NCBI RefSeq assembly: GCF_025153525.1
Contig: NZ_JANZNR010000002.1
Span: forward strand, 526,068-590,067
From: Psychroserpens sp. SPM9
GTDB taxonomy: Bacteria; Bacteroidota; Bacteroidia; Flavobacteriales; Flavobacteriaceae
Direction of reading: 5' to 3'
DNA: 64,000 nt
In this document: positions 37,722-46,635 of the stretch, in pieces
Layout: each line of letters starts with the position of its first letter
Numbering within the stretch: the stretch's first letter is position 1
Position numbers and translations under genes: made by a program
The notes under the pieces: generated by a model
What the model saw: the letters and a program-made list of their open reading frames with translations, nothing else
What the model was told of the DNA's origin: nothing
The model's database searches: none

Positions 37722-38459
37722 ATGAAGATTTTTAAATATATTTTTTGGATTTTATATCGTATTTGGTTCTATATATTGGTGGCGCTGCCAATACTACTCT
37801 TATTACCAATTTTAGTTCTGTCTATATTAAAAGAATCTTGGTATCCATACTTTTTTAAACTGGCGCGTTTTTGGGCGCGTTTTATTTTGATTGGTATGGG
37901 CTTTCGTATAAAAATTGAGCGAGAACAAACACCCGAACCTGGAAAAAGCTATATGTTTATTGCCAATCATACTTCTATGGCCGATATTATGTTGATGTTG
38001 GTTACGGTTAAAAATCCGTTTGTTTTTGTTGGAAAAAAGGAATTAGCTAAAATCCCATTGTTTGGTTTTTTCTATAAACGGACGAGCATTTTAGTAGACA
38101 GAAGCAGTCCTAAAAGCCGGCAAGCTGTATTTTTAAGAGCGCAACGACGTTTAAAACAAGGGATGAGTATTTGTATTTTTCCTGAAGGAGGTGTTCCTGA
38201 AGAGTCTATAGTTTTAGACGCATTTAAAGATGGTGCATTTCGAATGGCCATCAATCACCAAATCCCGATTGTACCAATCACATTTGCCGATAATAAAAAG
38301 CGGTTTTCCTATACTTTTTTTAGCGGAAGTCCTGGAGTTATGCGAGTTAAAGTCCATAAATTTATTGCTACTGAAGGATTGACAATAGACGATACAAAAC
38401 CAACCAACACAAAGGCTCATAACCTACTATTAAACCAGCTTAAGGCGTTTCATAACTAA
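37722..38459 (+). CDS. plsC: 1-acyl-sn-glycerol-3-phosphate acyltransferase
   Basis: 245 residues from the ATG at 37722 (MKIFKYIFWILYRIW), giving an N-terminal membrane helix. The acyltransferase motifs are NHTSMADIML (NHxxxxD), then FPEGGVPEE and VPITFADNK. It makes phosphatidic acid from lysophosphatidic acid at the inner membrane. It is followed by a strong two-way terminator shared with the minus-strand barrel gene. Confidence 0.9.
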   Translation: MKIFKYIFWILYRIWFYILVALPILLLLPILVLSILKESWYPYFFKLARFWARFILIGMGFRIKIEREQTPEPGKSYMFIANHTSMADIMLMLVTVKNPFVFVGKKELAKIPLFGFFYKRTSILVDRSSPKSRQAVFLRAQRRLKQGMSICIFPEGGVPEESIVLDAFKDGAFRMAINHQIPIVPITFADNKKRFSYTFFSGSPGVMRVKVHKFIATEGLTIDDTKPTNTKAHNLLLNQLKAFHN

Positions 38460-38465
38460 ACACAA

Positions 38466-38497
38466 AAAAGCTGCTCTTGGCACAGAGCAGCTTTTCG
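38466..38497. terminator. Bidirectional Rho-independent terminator
   Basis: AAAAGCTGCTCT and AGAGCAGCTTTT form a 12-bp stem with a 6-nt loop, with A and T runs on both sides. It sits between the convergent plsC gene and the barrel protein gene and can serve both. Confidence 0.88.
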
Positions 38498-38544
38498 TCA
38501 TCATTGCATTAAGTTTGCAATAACTATCTAACCAACTAAAAAAC

Positions 38545-40143
38545 CTAAAACTTAAAACTAAGTCCTGTATAAACACCAATAAAGAATGGCTTAAAATCGC
38601 CAGACGTATTATTAAAGGTGTTAATTTGATACTTGAACATGGGTTCAAGATTAAATTGTAATTGTTTTGAAACATTATAGTTGACACCAATTCCAAAATT
38701 GGCACTATAACTCATATCGTTAATATTTGTGGCTTCACCTAATAGGGTTTTACTGCCATTTTCCTGAACAGCATACACTTCATTATTACTTAAAATGAGT
38801 GTACTAAAACCACCAATCACATTGAGGCCGAATGTTTTATCGATAATACTGTATTCTAATTCTATAGGAACTTCTATAAAACCGAGTTGTTGATCTAATG
38901 AACCTTGTTCTTTAGTGAATAAAATTTCTGGTCCTGTAGCGAAACTAAAATTATCAGCACTTACATACCCGTTATTACTACTTAAAGAATCGTGAAATCT
39001 AATGTTTCCAAGTTGTGCACTTCCACTAACACTTGGGTTTCGGCCAGCAGCATCAAATACCAGCACATTATTGGTAGAGTATCCCAAATCAACTTTATTA
39101 ACTCCAGCTCTAATTTTTAATTTTTCATTGATGGCATAGCTGCCTTTAAGACCATAACTCACATTGACACGACCTTCTTTGGTATTATCAACAAACTGAT
39201 CATCTATAGAAGACCCTTTTCCTAAGGTGTTAAAATATACGGGAGCCACATTTGGAGCAACACTCCAGCGTTTCATTGGTGCTTCAGTTATAAGGGTTGA
39301 ATCCTCATTGTTTTCGGCATCAGCCATAGCTTTTTCAATAGCATTTTTTTCTGTTAATGCCGTTTTTACAGCAGCCGAATCAATTGCAGTCTCCTGTTTA
39401 ACCTTGTCTTTTTCTGAATTATCAGATGAGGTAACCTTAGTAGTTTCTGAATCTTTTAATGTTTTGATGAGCTTATCAATTTCAGTTTTGTTTGTTTTGA
39501 CAGGGTTTTGATGGTCGTCTTGATTGCGTTCCTCATCAGTCTTAGAACGATTTGTAACTGCATTTTTAGTGGTAGTGTTTACAGTCGCTTCTTTTTCTTT
39601 AGTGTTGGTCTTTTGTTGCTGAACATCAGTATTAGCAAAAGCCTCTTTTTGTTGTGATTTTTTGGGATGTATAGATGACTTATCTTTCTTCTGTTTTGAG
39701 GTTGCTATAGAGGAATTCGTATGTTCATCTTCTGAAGTGGTGTTTAAATTATTTTCAGAATGCTTGTCATTTGCCTTTTCAGATGTATCATAGTCTACAA
39801 CAGTATTATTATACGTGTCCTCTGGAGTTGTATCCTCATTAGAAGTATTAGAACTGTTGTTTAGATCGTTAATAGATTTATCATTGGCTTTTTCGGTATC
39901 TACGACCTCAAGATTTTCCTGATTGTTGGTGTTGTTAGTCCATAACACTTTACCTACTGTAAACAATAAGGCTAATACAGCAGCAATGCCAGCAACCTTC
40001 CACCAAATAGGAATTACTCTGCGTTTTTTACGCTTTTGATGAAGCTCTCGCTCAATATTTTCCCAGACAGCATCCTGAGGAGCAACCTCAAAATTTTTAA
40101 GTTGCTCTTTAAAGAGTTTGTCTATGTGCTTCTTTTCACTCAT
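38545..40143 (-). CDS. Anti-sigma-like transmembrane protein fused to an outer-membrane beta-barrel domain
   Basis: 532 residues. The cytoplasmic N-terminus (about 1-46, ending in KKRR) is followed by one membrane helix (VAGIAAVLALLFTVGKVLW, ~51-69), a Asn/Thr/Lys/Glu-rich linker to about residue 290, and a C-terminal region of amphipathic strands ending in Phe (YTGLSFKF), typical of OmpA-like/PorT-type barrels. The sigma factor gene directly upstream shares the ATG/stop junction at 40143, which supports a sigma-regulating role. A fold linking inner and outer membranes is inferred. Confidence 0.8.
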   Translation of the reverse strand: MSEKKHIDKLFKEQLKNFEVAPQDAVWENIERELHQKRKKRRVIPIWWKVAGIAAVLALLFTVGKVLWTNNTNNQENLEVVDTEKANDKSINDLNNSSNTSNEDTTPEDTYNNTVVDYDTSEKANDKHSENNLNTTSEDEHTNSSIATSKQKKDKSSIHPKKSQQKEAFANTDVQQQKTNTKEKEATVNTTTKNAVTNRSKTDEERNQDDHQNPVKTNKTEIDKLIKTLKDSETTKVTSSDNSEKDKVKQETAIDSAAVKTALTEKNAIEKAMADAENNEDSTLITEAPMKRWSVAPNVAPVYFNTLGKGSSIDDQFVDNTKEGRVNVSYGLKGSYAINEKLKIRAGVNKVDLGYSTNNVLVFDAAGRNPSVSGSAQLGNIRFHDSLSSNNGYVSADNFSFATGPEILFTKEQGSLDQQLGFIEVPIELEYSIIDKTFGLNVIGGFSTLILSNNEVYAVQENGSKTLLGEATNINDMSYSANFGIGVNYNVSKQLQFNLEPMFKYQINTFNNTSGDFKPFFIGVYTGLSFKF

Positions 40144-40685
40144 TATAAACTTTGCGAGTTGGGTCTCGCTTTGTATTGTTCTATTTTATCTTTTAAAATC
40201 AATCGAGCTCTTGCCAGATTTGATTTTGAGGTGCCTGTCGAAATAGCTAACAGGCTTGCAATTTCCTTATGCGAATAGTCGTCTAAGGCGTATAAATTAA
40301 AAACCAATCGGTACCTGTCTGGCAATTCTTGAATGATGTTAAGCAAAAAATCAATACTTATACTATCATCATCAACTTCGACACTTACGTCTTCAATTTG
40401 ATCTTCATTAATTATGTCAAAAACACCAGCACTTCTATACCGTTGTAAAGCAGTGTTGATGGTAATACGTTTCATCCAACCTTCGAGCGAGCCTTTGTTT
40501 TTAAACTGATCAATTTTTTTAAAAATGGTGATAAATGCATCTTGCAAATTATCTTCAGCTTCGGCATAGTTGCGCGAATACTTCAAGCAAATCGAAAACA
40601 GTTTACTCGCATATAGCTTATATAGTTGACTTTGTGCTTGAGCATCATTTTTTTTACATCGCTCTATGAGTTGTTCTAAACTCAA
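40143..40685 (-). CDS. ECF-family RNA polymerase sigma factor
   Basis: 180 residues. Region 2 shows NYAEAEDNLQDAFITIFKKI and GWMKRITINTALQRYR; region 4 has YALDDYSHKEIASLLAIS with the recognition helix GTSKSNLARARLILK. The stop and the ATG of the next gene overlap at 40143, so sigma factor and anti-sigma/barrel protein are translationally coupled. A short lipoprotein gene precedes it by 19 nt on the same strand. Confidence 0.92.
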   Translation of the reverse strand: MSLEQLIERCKKNDAQAQSQLYKLYASKLFSICLKYSRNYAEAEDNLQDAFITIFKKIDQFKNKGSLEGWMKRITINTALQRYRSAGVFDIINEDQIEDVSVEVDDDSISIDFLLNIIQELPDRYRLVFNLYALDDYSHKEIASLLAISTGTSKSNLARARLILKDKIEQYKARPNSQSL

Positions 40686-40704
40686 ATGGTTAGGTTTAGT
40701 TAGT

Positions 40705-41112
40705 TTATTCTTCTACTGGTACTTCAACAACCAGATAAGTGTCCACACCATTGTCATCTGGTCCTTGCCAAAATCTAAACGTGTAAATTCCTGTGTTATT
40801 CACTTTAAAGTTAAACGAAACTTCTTCCTCTTCAGCAATTTCTTCACAATCTTCATCTGGAAAAACAACTGTAACTATAGCTATATCACGTTGGTTTAAA
40901 TCAACATCATAATACAAGTTGTTGTAAACATGACAACCACTAGGCTTCATATAAGTCATAGTGATTTCATAGGTTTCACCAAATTGAAATGAATCTGGCA
41001 GTGTTGCGCTTACTACAGGTTGCGCTTCATAATAGAAATTTGGGGTATCGTCTGATATCTTACAAGAGAACAGCGAAACCATTAAAAAACTTAAAAAAAT
41101 TATCTTTTTCAT
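40705..41112 (-). CDS. Small lipoprotein of unknown function
   Basis: 135 residues. The signal peptide ends in a lipobox at SLFSC, followed by a beta-rich domain with EIAEEEEVSFNFKVNNTGIY and FRFWQGPDD, reminiscent of an immunoglobulin-like sandwich. It lies 19 nt before the ECF sigma factor gene and may belong to the same operon, perhaps as an envelope sensor; that is inference. Confidence 0.75.
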   Translation of the reverse strand: MKKIIFLSFLMVSLFSCKISDDTPNFYYEAQPVVSATLPDSFQFGETYEITMTYMKPSGCHVYNNLYYDVDLNQRDIAIVTVVFPDEDCEEIAEEEEVSFNFKVNNTGIYTFRFWQGPDDNGVDTYLVVEVPVEE

Positions 41113-41191
41113 ACTTCATTTAATGTTAAGAAATACATATGATTTCTATTAATAGATGCACAACTTAAGGAAAGGTTGCGTCTAAAAACAA

Positions 41192-41219
41192 AAAAAATCC
41201 CAAAAAGAGGGATTTTTTT
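41192..41219 (-). terminator. Terminator downstream of recA
   Basis: On the minus strand AAAAATCCC and GGGATTTTT form a 9-bp stem with a 7-nt loop, followed by a run of T. It is about 34 nt past the recA stop. The stem is A/T-rich at its base, so it could work in both directions. Confidence 0.78.
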
Positions 41220-41253
41220 AATTTTAATAGTGTTTTATAGACTCTTTAAGTGA

Positions 41254-42258
41254 TTAGTCTACGGCATTTACAATAGCACGCACCTTTTCTTCGAGTTCAT
41301 CCATAAGTTCTGGATTATCTTTAATTAAGGCTTTAACAGCATCTCTACCTTGACCTAATTTGGTGTCACCATAGCTAAACCAGGAACCACTTTTTTTGAT
41401 GATTTCATGGTCTACAGCAAGATCTAAAATTTCTCCTACTTTTGAGATTCCTTCCCCATACATGATATCAAATTCACACATTTTAAAAGGTGGAGCGACT
41501 TTGTTTTTTACCACTTTTACTCGGGTTTTATTTCCAGCAACATTACCATCGGTTTCTTTAATTTGAGTAGAGCGTCTAATGTCTATTCGTACTGAAGCAT
41601 AAAATTTTAATGCGTTTCCACCGGTAGTGGTTTCAGGGTTACCAAACATCACTCCAATTTTTTCACGTAATTGGTTTATGAATATTACGGTACAATTGGT
41701 TTTACTAATGGATCCAGTTAGTTTTCTTAAAGCTTGAGACATTAATCGTGCGTGTAATCCCATTTTAGAATCACCCATTTCACCTTCTATCTCACTTTTT
41801 GGAGTTAATGCTGCCACCGAATCAATGACCACGATATCTATGGCTCCTGAGCGAATTAAATTATCGGCAATTTCAAGTGCTTGCTCCCCATTGTCGGGTT
41901 GAGAAATGATTAAATTATCAATATCTACACCTAATTTTTCAGCATAAAAACGGTCAAAAGCATGTTCGGCATCAATAAATGCGGCAATACCACCTGCTTT
42001 TTGCGCTTCAGCTATAGCATGTAGAGTTAATGTGGTTTTACCAGAGGATTCTGGTCCGTAAATTTCTATAACTCGGCCTCTAGGATAACCGCCAACTCCT
42101 AAAGCAATATCAAGTCCTAAGGATCCCGAAGAAATCGCATCGACATCGACCACTGCTTGGTCGCTCATTTTCATTACAGTTCCTTTTCCGTAGGCTTTGT
42201 CTAATTTGTCTAATGTTAATTTTAGCGCTTTTAATTTTGCGTCTTTTTCACTGCTCAT
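41254..42258 (-). CDS. recA: Recombinase RecA
   Basis: 334 residues. Walker A is GPESSGKTT, and the Walker B/DNA-loop regions [12 protein letters not shown] and [19 protein letters not shown] are standard RecA. It forms the nucleoprotein filament of homologous recombination and triggers SOS cleavage. It is monocistronic, with a terminator at 41192. No clear LexA-type operator was recognised upstream. Confidence 0.98.
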   Translation of the reverse strand: MSSEKDAKLKALKLTLDKLDKAYGKGTVMKMSDQAVVDVDAISSGSLGLDIALGVGGYPRGRVIEIYGPESSGKTTLTLHAIAEAQKAGGIAAFIDAEHAFDRFYAEKLGVDIDNLIISQPDNGEQALEIADNLIRSGAIDIVVIDSVAALTPKSEIEGEMGDSKMGLHARLMSQALRKLTGSISKTNCTVIFINQLREKIGVMFGNPETTTGGNALKFYASVRIDIRRSTQIKETDGNVAGNKTRVKVVKNKVAPPFKMCEFDIMYGEGISKVGEILDLAVDHEIIKKSGSWFSYGDTKLGQGRDAVKALIKDNPELMDELEEKVRAIVNAVD

Positions 42259-42443
42259 TGATCTTAATGTTTTAATTGAATATTCGTTTGAAGCGGATAG
42301 CTAAAATACAACAACTTTTAATTTTTTTTGGGGTTATGACGCAACCTTTTTAAACTTTTTGCATCTACTAATTGAGATTGGGAAATCTTGCTATGAAAAC
42401 CAAGCCTTAAATGGCTTATCCGAAATTTAATTCTTACAGAGGA

Positions 42444-42536
42444 ATGAAATTTTTAAGAAAAATTATTTTTAACAATGCCTTAGGCATTTCGGTAACTGTA
42501 TCAGTAAGCAGTCACTGCAAAACCGATGGCGGATAG
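42444..42536 (+). CDS. Possible 30-residue small protein
   Basis: An ATG preceded by AGAGGA opens a 30-codon ORF beginning MKFLRKIIFNNALGISVTVS: a basic start, a hydrophobic stretch, then SSHCKTDGG and a stop. The shape is like a tiny membrane-inserted or leader peptide. The ORF is followed by a hairpin and the terminator at 42594, consistent with a short mRNA. It is too short for composition-based proof. Confidence 0.4.
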   Translation: MKFLRKIIFNNALGISVTVSVSSHCKTDGG

Positions 42537-42593
42537 CTCGTTATTTGTTTTTAAGACACACATTTTAAAAATATTAATAACGAGTTAGTCCTC

Positions 42594-42629
42594 AAAAAAG
42601 CCCTTCAGATCGTCTGAAGGGCTTTTTTA
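42594..42629 (+). terminator. Rho-independent terminator upstream of trhO
   Basis: AGCCCTTCAGA and TCTGAAGGGCT form a perfect 11-bp stem with a 3-nt loop, flanked by A and T runs. It ends a transcript from within the recA-trhO spacer on the plus strand. It could also work on the minus strand. Confidence 0.88.
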
Positions 42630-42639
42630 TTACCATAAT

Positions 42640-42668
42640 TTGATTTTCTTCTAAAAAGAATACCTTTG
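42640..42668 (+). promoter_or_regulatory. Bacteroidota-type promoter of trhO
   Basis: TTG at 42640-42642 and TACCTTTG at 42661-42668 match the -33 and -7 elements with an 18-nt spacer. The predicted start near 42675 leaves about 32 nt of leader before the ATG at 42707. Confidence 0.8.
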
Positions 42669-42706
42669 CAATTCAAATTAATCTTTAACCTTAAAATTAG
42701 TATAGC

Positions 42707-43771
42707 ATGCAACTGTACAATAACTTAAGTGCTAAAGAAAGAGCCGAACTTATTGAACAAGCGGGAAAAGAACGCTTAACAATCTCTTTCTATAAGTACG
42801 CCAAAATTGGCAACACCGAAATTTTTAGAAATCACATGTTCTTAGCCTGGGACGAACAAGACGTCTTAGGTCGCATCTATGTTGCTCACGAAGGGATTAA
42901 TGCGCAGCTTTCTGTCCCTGCTGAAAACTTTGAAGCATTTAAAAATCACCTAGACACCATTTCATTTTTAGAAAACGTAAGATTAAATATTGCTATAGAA
43001 CATGATAATTTTGCTTTTTTAAAACTCAAAGTGAAAGTGCGTCATAAGATTGTTGCTGATGGTTTAAATGATGACACTTTTGATGTGACCAATAAAGGTG
43101 TTCATGTTGATGCTGAAAAGTTTAATGAACTTATCGAAGATCCAAACACCGTTTTGGTTGATATGCGTAATCATTACGAAAGTGAAATAGGGCATTTTAA
43201 AAATGCGGTTACTCCCGATGTAGATACCTTTAGAGAGTCTTTAGATTTGATTGAAGCAGATTTAAAAGATCACAAGGAAGACAAAAATTTAGTGATGTAT
43301 TGTACAGGTGGAATCCGTTGTGAAAAAGCAAGTGCCTATTATAAACACAAAGGCTTTAAAAAAGTATTTCAACTAGAGGGAGGCATTATTAATTACGTGA
43401 GACAAGTTGAAGCTAATAATTTAGAAAATAAGTTTCTTGGTAAAAATTTTGTATTTGATCAACGCCGATCTGAACGCATTAGTGATGATGTAATTGCTCA
43501 TTGTCATCAATGCGGAAAACCAGCAGATATGCACACCAATTGTGCTAACGAAGCCTGTCACTTACTATTTATTCAGTGTGATGACTGTAAAGCTCAAATG
43601 GAAAACTGCTGTTCAACTCCTTGTATGGAAATTAATAGATTGCCTTATGAAGAACAAAAAGCTTTGCGAAAGGGACAAGGAAACAGCAATGATATTTTCA
43701 AAAAAGGAAGAGCAGATCATTTACCCTATAAAAAGGATTTAAGAAATATTTTTGATTCATTTTCAAAATAA
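42707..43771 (+). CDS. trhO: tRNA uridine(34) hydroxylase (rhodanese-related)
   Basis: 354 residues: an N-terminal acylphosphatase-like domain (YKYAKIGNTEIFRNHMFL), a rhodanese domain with catalytic Cys in YCTGGIRCEKAS, and a C-terminal Cys-rich region (CHQCGKPADMHTNC, then CDDC). This is the TrhO/YceA family, which forms 5-hydroxyuridine at position 34 of some tRNAs. Transcription starts from the promoter at 42640 and stops at the hairpin at 43774. Confidence 0.92.
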   Translation: MQLYNNLSAKERAELIEQAGKERLTISFYKYAKIGNTEIFRNHMFLAWDEQDVLGRIYVAHEGINAQLSVPAENFEAFKNHLDTISFLENVRLNIAIEHDNFAFLKLKVKVRHKIVADGLNDDTFDVTNKGVHVDAEKFNELIEDPNTVLVDMRNHYESEIGHFKNAVTPDVDTFRESLDLIEADLKDHKEDKNLVMYCTGGIRCEKASAYYKHKGFKKVFQLEGGIINYVRQVEANNLENKFLGKNFVFDQRRSERISDDVIAHCHQCGKPADMHTNCANEACHLLFIQCDDCKAQMENCCSTPCMEINRLPYEEQKALRKGQGNSNDIFKKGRADHLPYKKDLRNIFDSFSK

Positions 43772-43773
43772 TA

Positions 43774-43799
43774 AAAGGCTCCAATTTGGAGCCTTTTAT
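43774..43799. terminator. Bidirectional Rho-independent terminator
   Basis: AAAGGCTCC and GGAGCCTTT form a 9-bp stem with loop AATTT or similar, with A and T on either side. It lies between the convergent trhO and M23 peptidase genes. Confidence 0.85.
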
Positions 43800-43807
43800 C
43801 TTACTAT

Positions 43808-45226
43808 TTATTCTTTTATGAGCTTGATTGTTTTGGTTTCCTTGGTTTCACTTTCTATGATTAAAAAGTACATGCCATTTAACAGATGAGAAAGATCGAT
43901 ACTGTTAATACCTTCCGAAGTATTATTGAGCGAAAGGATCGATTTTCCTAATACATCAACAACAGTTGCCGATGTTACTTTTTTAACTGAAGAAATTGTC
44001 ACGACATCATTAAACGGATTTGGATAAACCGAAGTTTGATTAAAGTCTGATTGATCAACATTTAAAGCACTAGAGACATTGAAGGTATGTGTAACGGTTT
44101 CTCCTGCAAAAGTAACCTGCCATTTCCATTCGCCTACCATATCAAAATAACCAGAATAATACCAATAGTAATACCAGGAAGAAGCTGTTGTTCCTACGGT
44201 GATATTCCAATTGCCAAATAAAGAGGAGTTATCGGGTCTAATGATTTCAAGCTGAATGTTATCACCCGCAGTTTGATCTCTTAAATAAGCTGCAAAATAA
44301 ATAGTATCATCTGTTTCAAATGTATTGCTTATATGTGGTGTTTCGGTTGTTGGGCAAGGCGGAAAAACATTAGGAACCTGACTATGGGTCAAGGCGGCAT
44401 TAATTTTAGGGTTTACATAGGGCTTTTGGTCTGCCCACCAAGAGTCGGCATTCATACTATTACAACTCCCAGAAAACGGATCGATTAAACCAGTAAGAAC
44501 ATTATCTACGACACCTTCATAGACCTCAAAATGCAAATGAGGTCCCGTTGAAACTCCTGAACTCCCTACGATACCTAAATACTCGCCTTCGGTTACCATG
44601 TCACCAATGTTTTTTGTGGTGACAGACCCATTTTTCATGTGTCCGTAAATGGCAACACTTCCGTCACTATGCTGAATATAGACAGCATTCCAAGGTGTTG
44701 TGGTATTAAAATCACAACTACGATCAAACGCGCCATCACTTTTGGCAACGATTTGTCCGGGAGCAGCAGCAATAATCTCCACGCCATTATCGTCCATTAG
44801 CTTCCAGGTGAACGGCCAGGTGTATACATCGAGTCCTTGGTGGTTGTAATTAGAGGTGTCATAAGTTCTGGATCCGCAATTATAATCTAACAAGTTGTTA
44901 TTGAATTCAGAATCATGATCTACATAACCTGATATAGCCCAAACATCATTAAAATCAACAGTGTTTGCTTTTTGAATAGGCCAGCTAAAAAGAGGATGGT
45001 TACCGCGTCGTTCTTCAGAAAAAGACAACCTATTTTGATGTTTTAAACTAGCGATGCCGGTCTCAACGGTTAGGCGCATGTCGTTTCTCTGTTGCTCGGT
45101 CAAGCATGGTTTTTTTTCGGGATTAAAAACAAATGCTCCTTCTGTTGCTTCAAAACTTGGTGTTTGAGCAAAGCAATATACAGAAGTTAAAAGGATAAAG
45201 AGAAGGTGTGTAATTTTGGAAGTCAT
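43808..45226 (-). CDS. Secreted M23 metallopeptidase with T9SS sorting domain
   Basis: 472 residues. Signal peptide (ending CFAQ), then an M23/LytM domain with the zinc motifs HQGLD (HxxxD) near residue 130 and GPHLHFEVYEG (HxH) near residue 230. A beta-sandwich domain follows, and the last ~75 residues form a type A T9SS sorting domain (SVYPNPFNDVVTISS to NGMYFLIIESE). Unlike EnvC, the zinc ligands are intact, so it should cleave peptidoglycan or protein outside the cell. Secretion would use the T9SS to which PorW belongs. Confidence 0.91.
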   Translation of the reverse strand: MTSKITHLLFILLTSVYCFAQTPSFEATEGAFVFNPEKKPCLTEQQRNDMRLTVETGIASLKHQNRLSFSEERRGNHPLFSWPIQKANTVDFNDVWAISGYVDHDSEFNNNLLDYNCGSRTYDTSNYNHQGLDVYTWPFTWKLMDDNGVEIIAAAPGQIVAKSDGAFDRSCDFNTTTPWNAVYIQHSDGSVAIYGHMKNGSVTTKNIGDMVTEGEYLGIVGSSGVSTGPHLHFEVYEGVVDNVLTGLIDPFSGSCNSMNADSWWADQKPYVNPKINAALTHSQVPNVFPPCPTTETPHISNTFETDDTIYFAAYLRDQTAGDNIQLEIIRPDNSSLFGNWNITVGTTASSWYYYWYYSGYFDMVGEWKWQVTFAGETVTHTFNVSSALNVDQSDFNQTSVYPNPFNDVVTISSVKKVTSATVVDVLGKSILSLNNTSEGINSIDLSHLLNGMYFLIIESETKETKTIKLIKE

Positions 45227-45414
45227 AATAGTTGGTTTTAAGTTTATAGCTATTCATCGAAACTAAGTAAAAAGGTGAGCATTTATTTTTATAACTTTTT
45301 AAAAATAAAGCATTTGTATTAAAAAACCGACTATTAATTTAGCTTAGTTCTCTTTCATTATTTTTATGAATAAATAATCTTATCTTTACATTTCAAAAGA
45401 AACATTAATCGTCA

Positions 45415-45440
45415 TTTGGTATTGTAATCATGATACCAAA
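45415..45440. promoter_or_regulatory. Inverted repeat in the ricT leader
   Basis: TTTGGTAT and ATACCAAA form a perfect 8-bp palindrome separated by 10 nt, 17 nt before the ricT ATG. It has no T run, so a regulatory hairpin or protein-binding site is more likely than a terminator. No regulator was identified. TATCTTTA at 45381-45388 may be the associated -7 box. Confidence 0.45.
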
Positions 45441-45456
45441 TTATATATAACATTTC

Positions 45457-46635
45457 ATGAGTTGTAACAGTTGCTCAACTGGAAAAGATGGACAACCCAA
45501 AGGATGCAAAAACAATGGAACTTGCGGCACAGATAGCTGTAATAAACTCACTGTTTTTGATTGGTTGGCCAATATGTCGTTACCACAAGGTCAAGAACCT
45601 TTTCTAGGTATTGAAGTACGTTTTAAAAACGGACGCAAACAATACTACAAAAACACAGAAAATTTAACACTAAGCATAGGAGATATCGTTGCTACCCAAG
45701 CAAAATCGGGTCATGATATTGGTATGGTAACCCTTACAGGAGAATTGGTAAGAGTGCAAATGAAGCGCAAAAAAATTGATATTAATGATGAGGAAAATGT
45801 TCTAAAAATATATAGAAAAGCCTCACAAAAAGATATCGATATTTGGTCTGCAGCAAGAGACAAAGAAGAACCTATGAAAGTCAAAGCAAGGCAGTTTGCC
45901 ATTGACTTAAAGCTTAAAATGAAAATCTCAGATATCGAATATCAAGGTGATGCCAGTAAAGCCACATTTTACTACACAGCTGAAGAACGAGTCGATTTTA
46001 GAGAATTAATAAAAGTATTTGCCCGAGAGTTTAGAACCCGAATTGAAATGAAACAAGTTGGGTTTCGTCAAGAAGCTGCACGACTTGGTGGTATTGGTTC
46101 CTGCGGAAGGGAACTCTGTTGTTCCACATGGCTAACCGATTTTAGGTCTGTAAGCACTTCGGCAGCACGTTACCAGCAATTGTCATTAAATCCTTTGAAA
46201 CTTGCAGGTCAATGTGGAAAACTAAAATGCTGTTTAAATTATGAATTAGATGCTTATCTGGACGCTTTAAAAGCGTTTCCTAAAACCGAAACCAGATTGT
46301 ATACTGAAAAAGGGAAAGCTGTATGTCAAAAAACAGACATTTTTAAAGGTCATATGTGGTATGCCTATGAAGGCGAATGGATGAATTGGCATAAATTAAC
46401 GACAGATCAAGCCAATGAAATTATTGATAAAAATAAACGGAAAGAAAAAGTTGCAAGCCTAGAAGAATATGCTTCAGAACTTATCGAAGATACTAAAACA
46501 GAGTTTGAAAACGTTGTTGGTCAAGATAGTTTAACACGTTTCGATAATCCAAAACGCAAAAAGAAACGTAGAAATAATAGAGGGAAACAAAGACGGCATA
46601 ACAAAAAACCAAATAACAGTAATGCAAAAAAGTAA
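45457..46635 (+). CDS. ricT: PSP1-domain protein RicT
   Basis: 392 residues. A Cys-rich N-terminus (CNSCSTGKDGQPKGC) is followed by the PSP1 core with RLGGIGSCGRELCCSTWLTD and LAGQCGKLKCCLNYE, the signature of RicT/YaaT. The C-terminus is a long Lys/Arg/Asn-rich basic tail. In Bacillus, RicT forms an Fe-S complex that affects RNA processing. Here it overlaps gldH by 14 nt, an arrangement that ties it to gliding and cell-wall genes. Confidence 0.9.
   Translation: MSCNSCSTGKDGQPKGCKNNGTCGTDSCNKLTVFDWLANMSLPQGQEPFLGIEVRFKNGRKQYYKNTENLTLSIGDIVATQAKSGHDIGMVTLTGELVRVQMKRKKIDINDEENVLKIYRKASQKDIDIWSAARDKEEPMKVKARQFAIDLKLKMKISDIEYQGDASKATFYYTAEERVDFRELIKVFAREFRTRIEMKQVGFRQEAARLGGIGSCGRELCCSTWLTDFRSVSTSAARYQQLSLNPLKLAGQCGKLKCCLNYELDAYLDALKAFPKTETRLYTEKGKAVCQKTDIFKGHMWYAYEGEWMNWHKLTTDQANEIIDKNKRKEKVASLEEYASELIEDTKTEFENVVGQDSLTRFDNPKRKKKRRNNRGKQRRHNKKPNNSNAKK

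Larger units (their letters stand above)
42259..42706. other. 448-nt spacer between recA and trhO, with a possible small transcript
   Basis: Besides the divergent promoters, the middle holds a 30-codon ORF (42444-42536), a short hairpin AATGCC/GGCATT near 42476, a long-range pair CTCGTTATT/AATAACGAG near 42538-42592 and a strong plus-strand terminator at 42594-42629. No known upstream gene explains that terminator, so a small RNA or mini-mRNA seems likely. No known RNA family was recognised. Confidence 0.5.

Noticed and set aside
42350..42630. tmRNA, RNase P or 6S RNA in the recA-trhO spacer
   Set aside because: No tag-peptide coding sequence, tRNA-like ends or known conserved core was recognised; only generic hairpins were seen.
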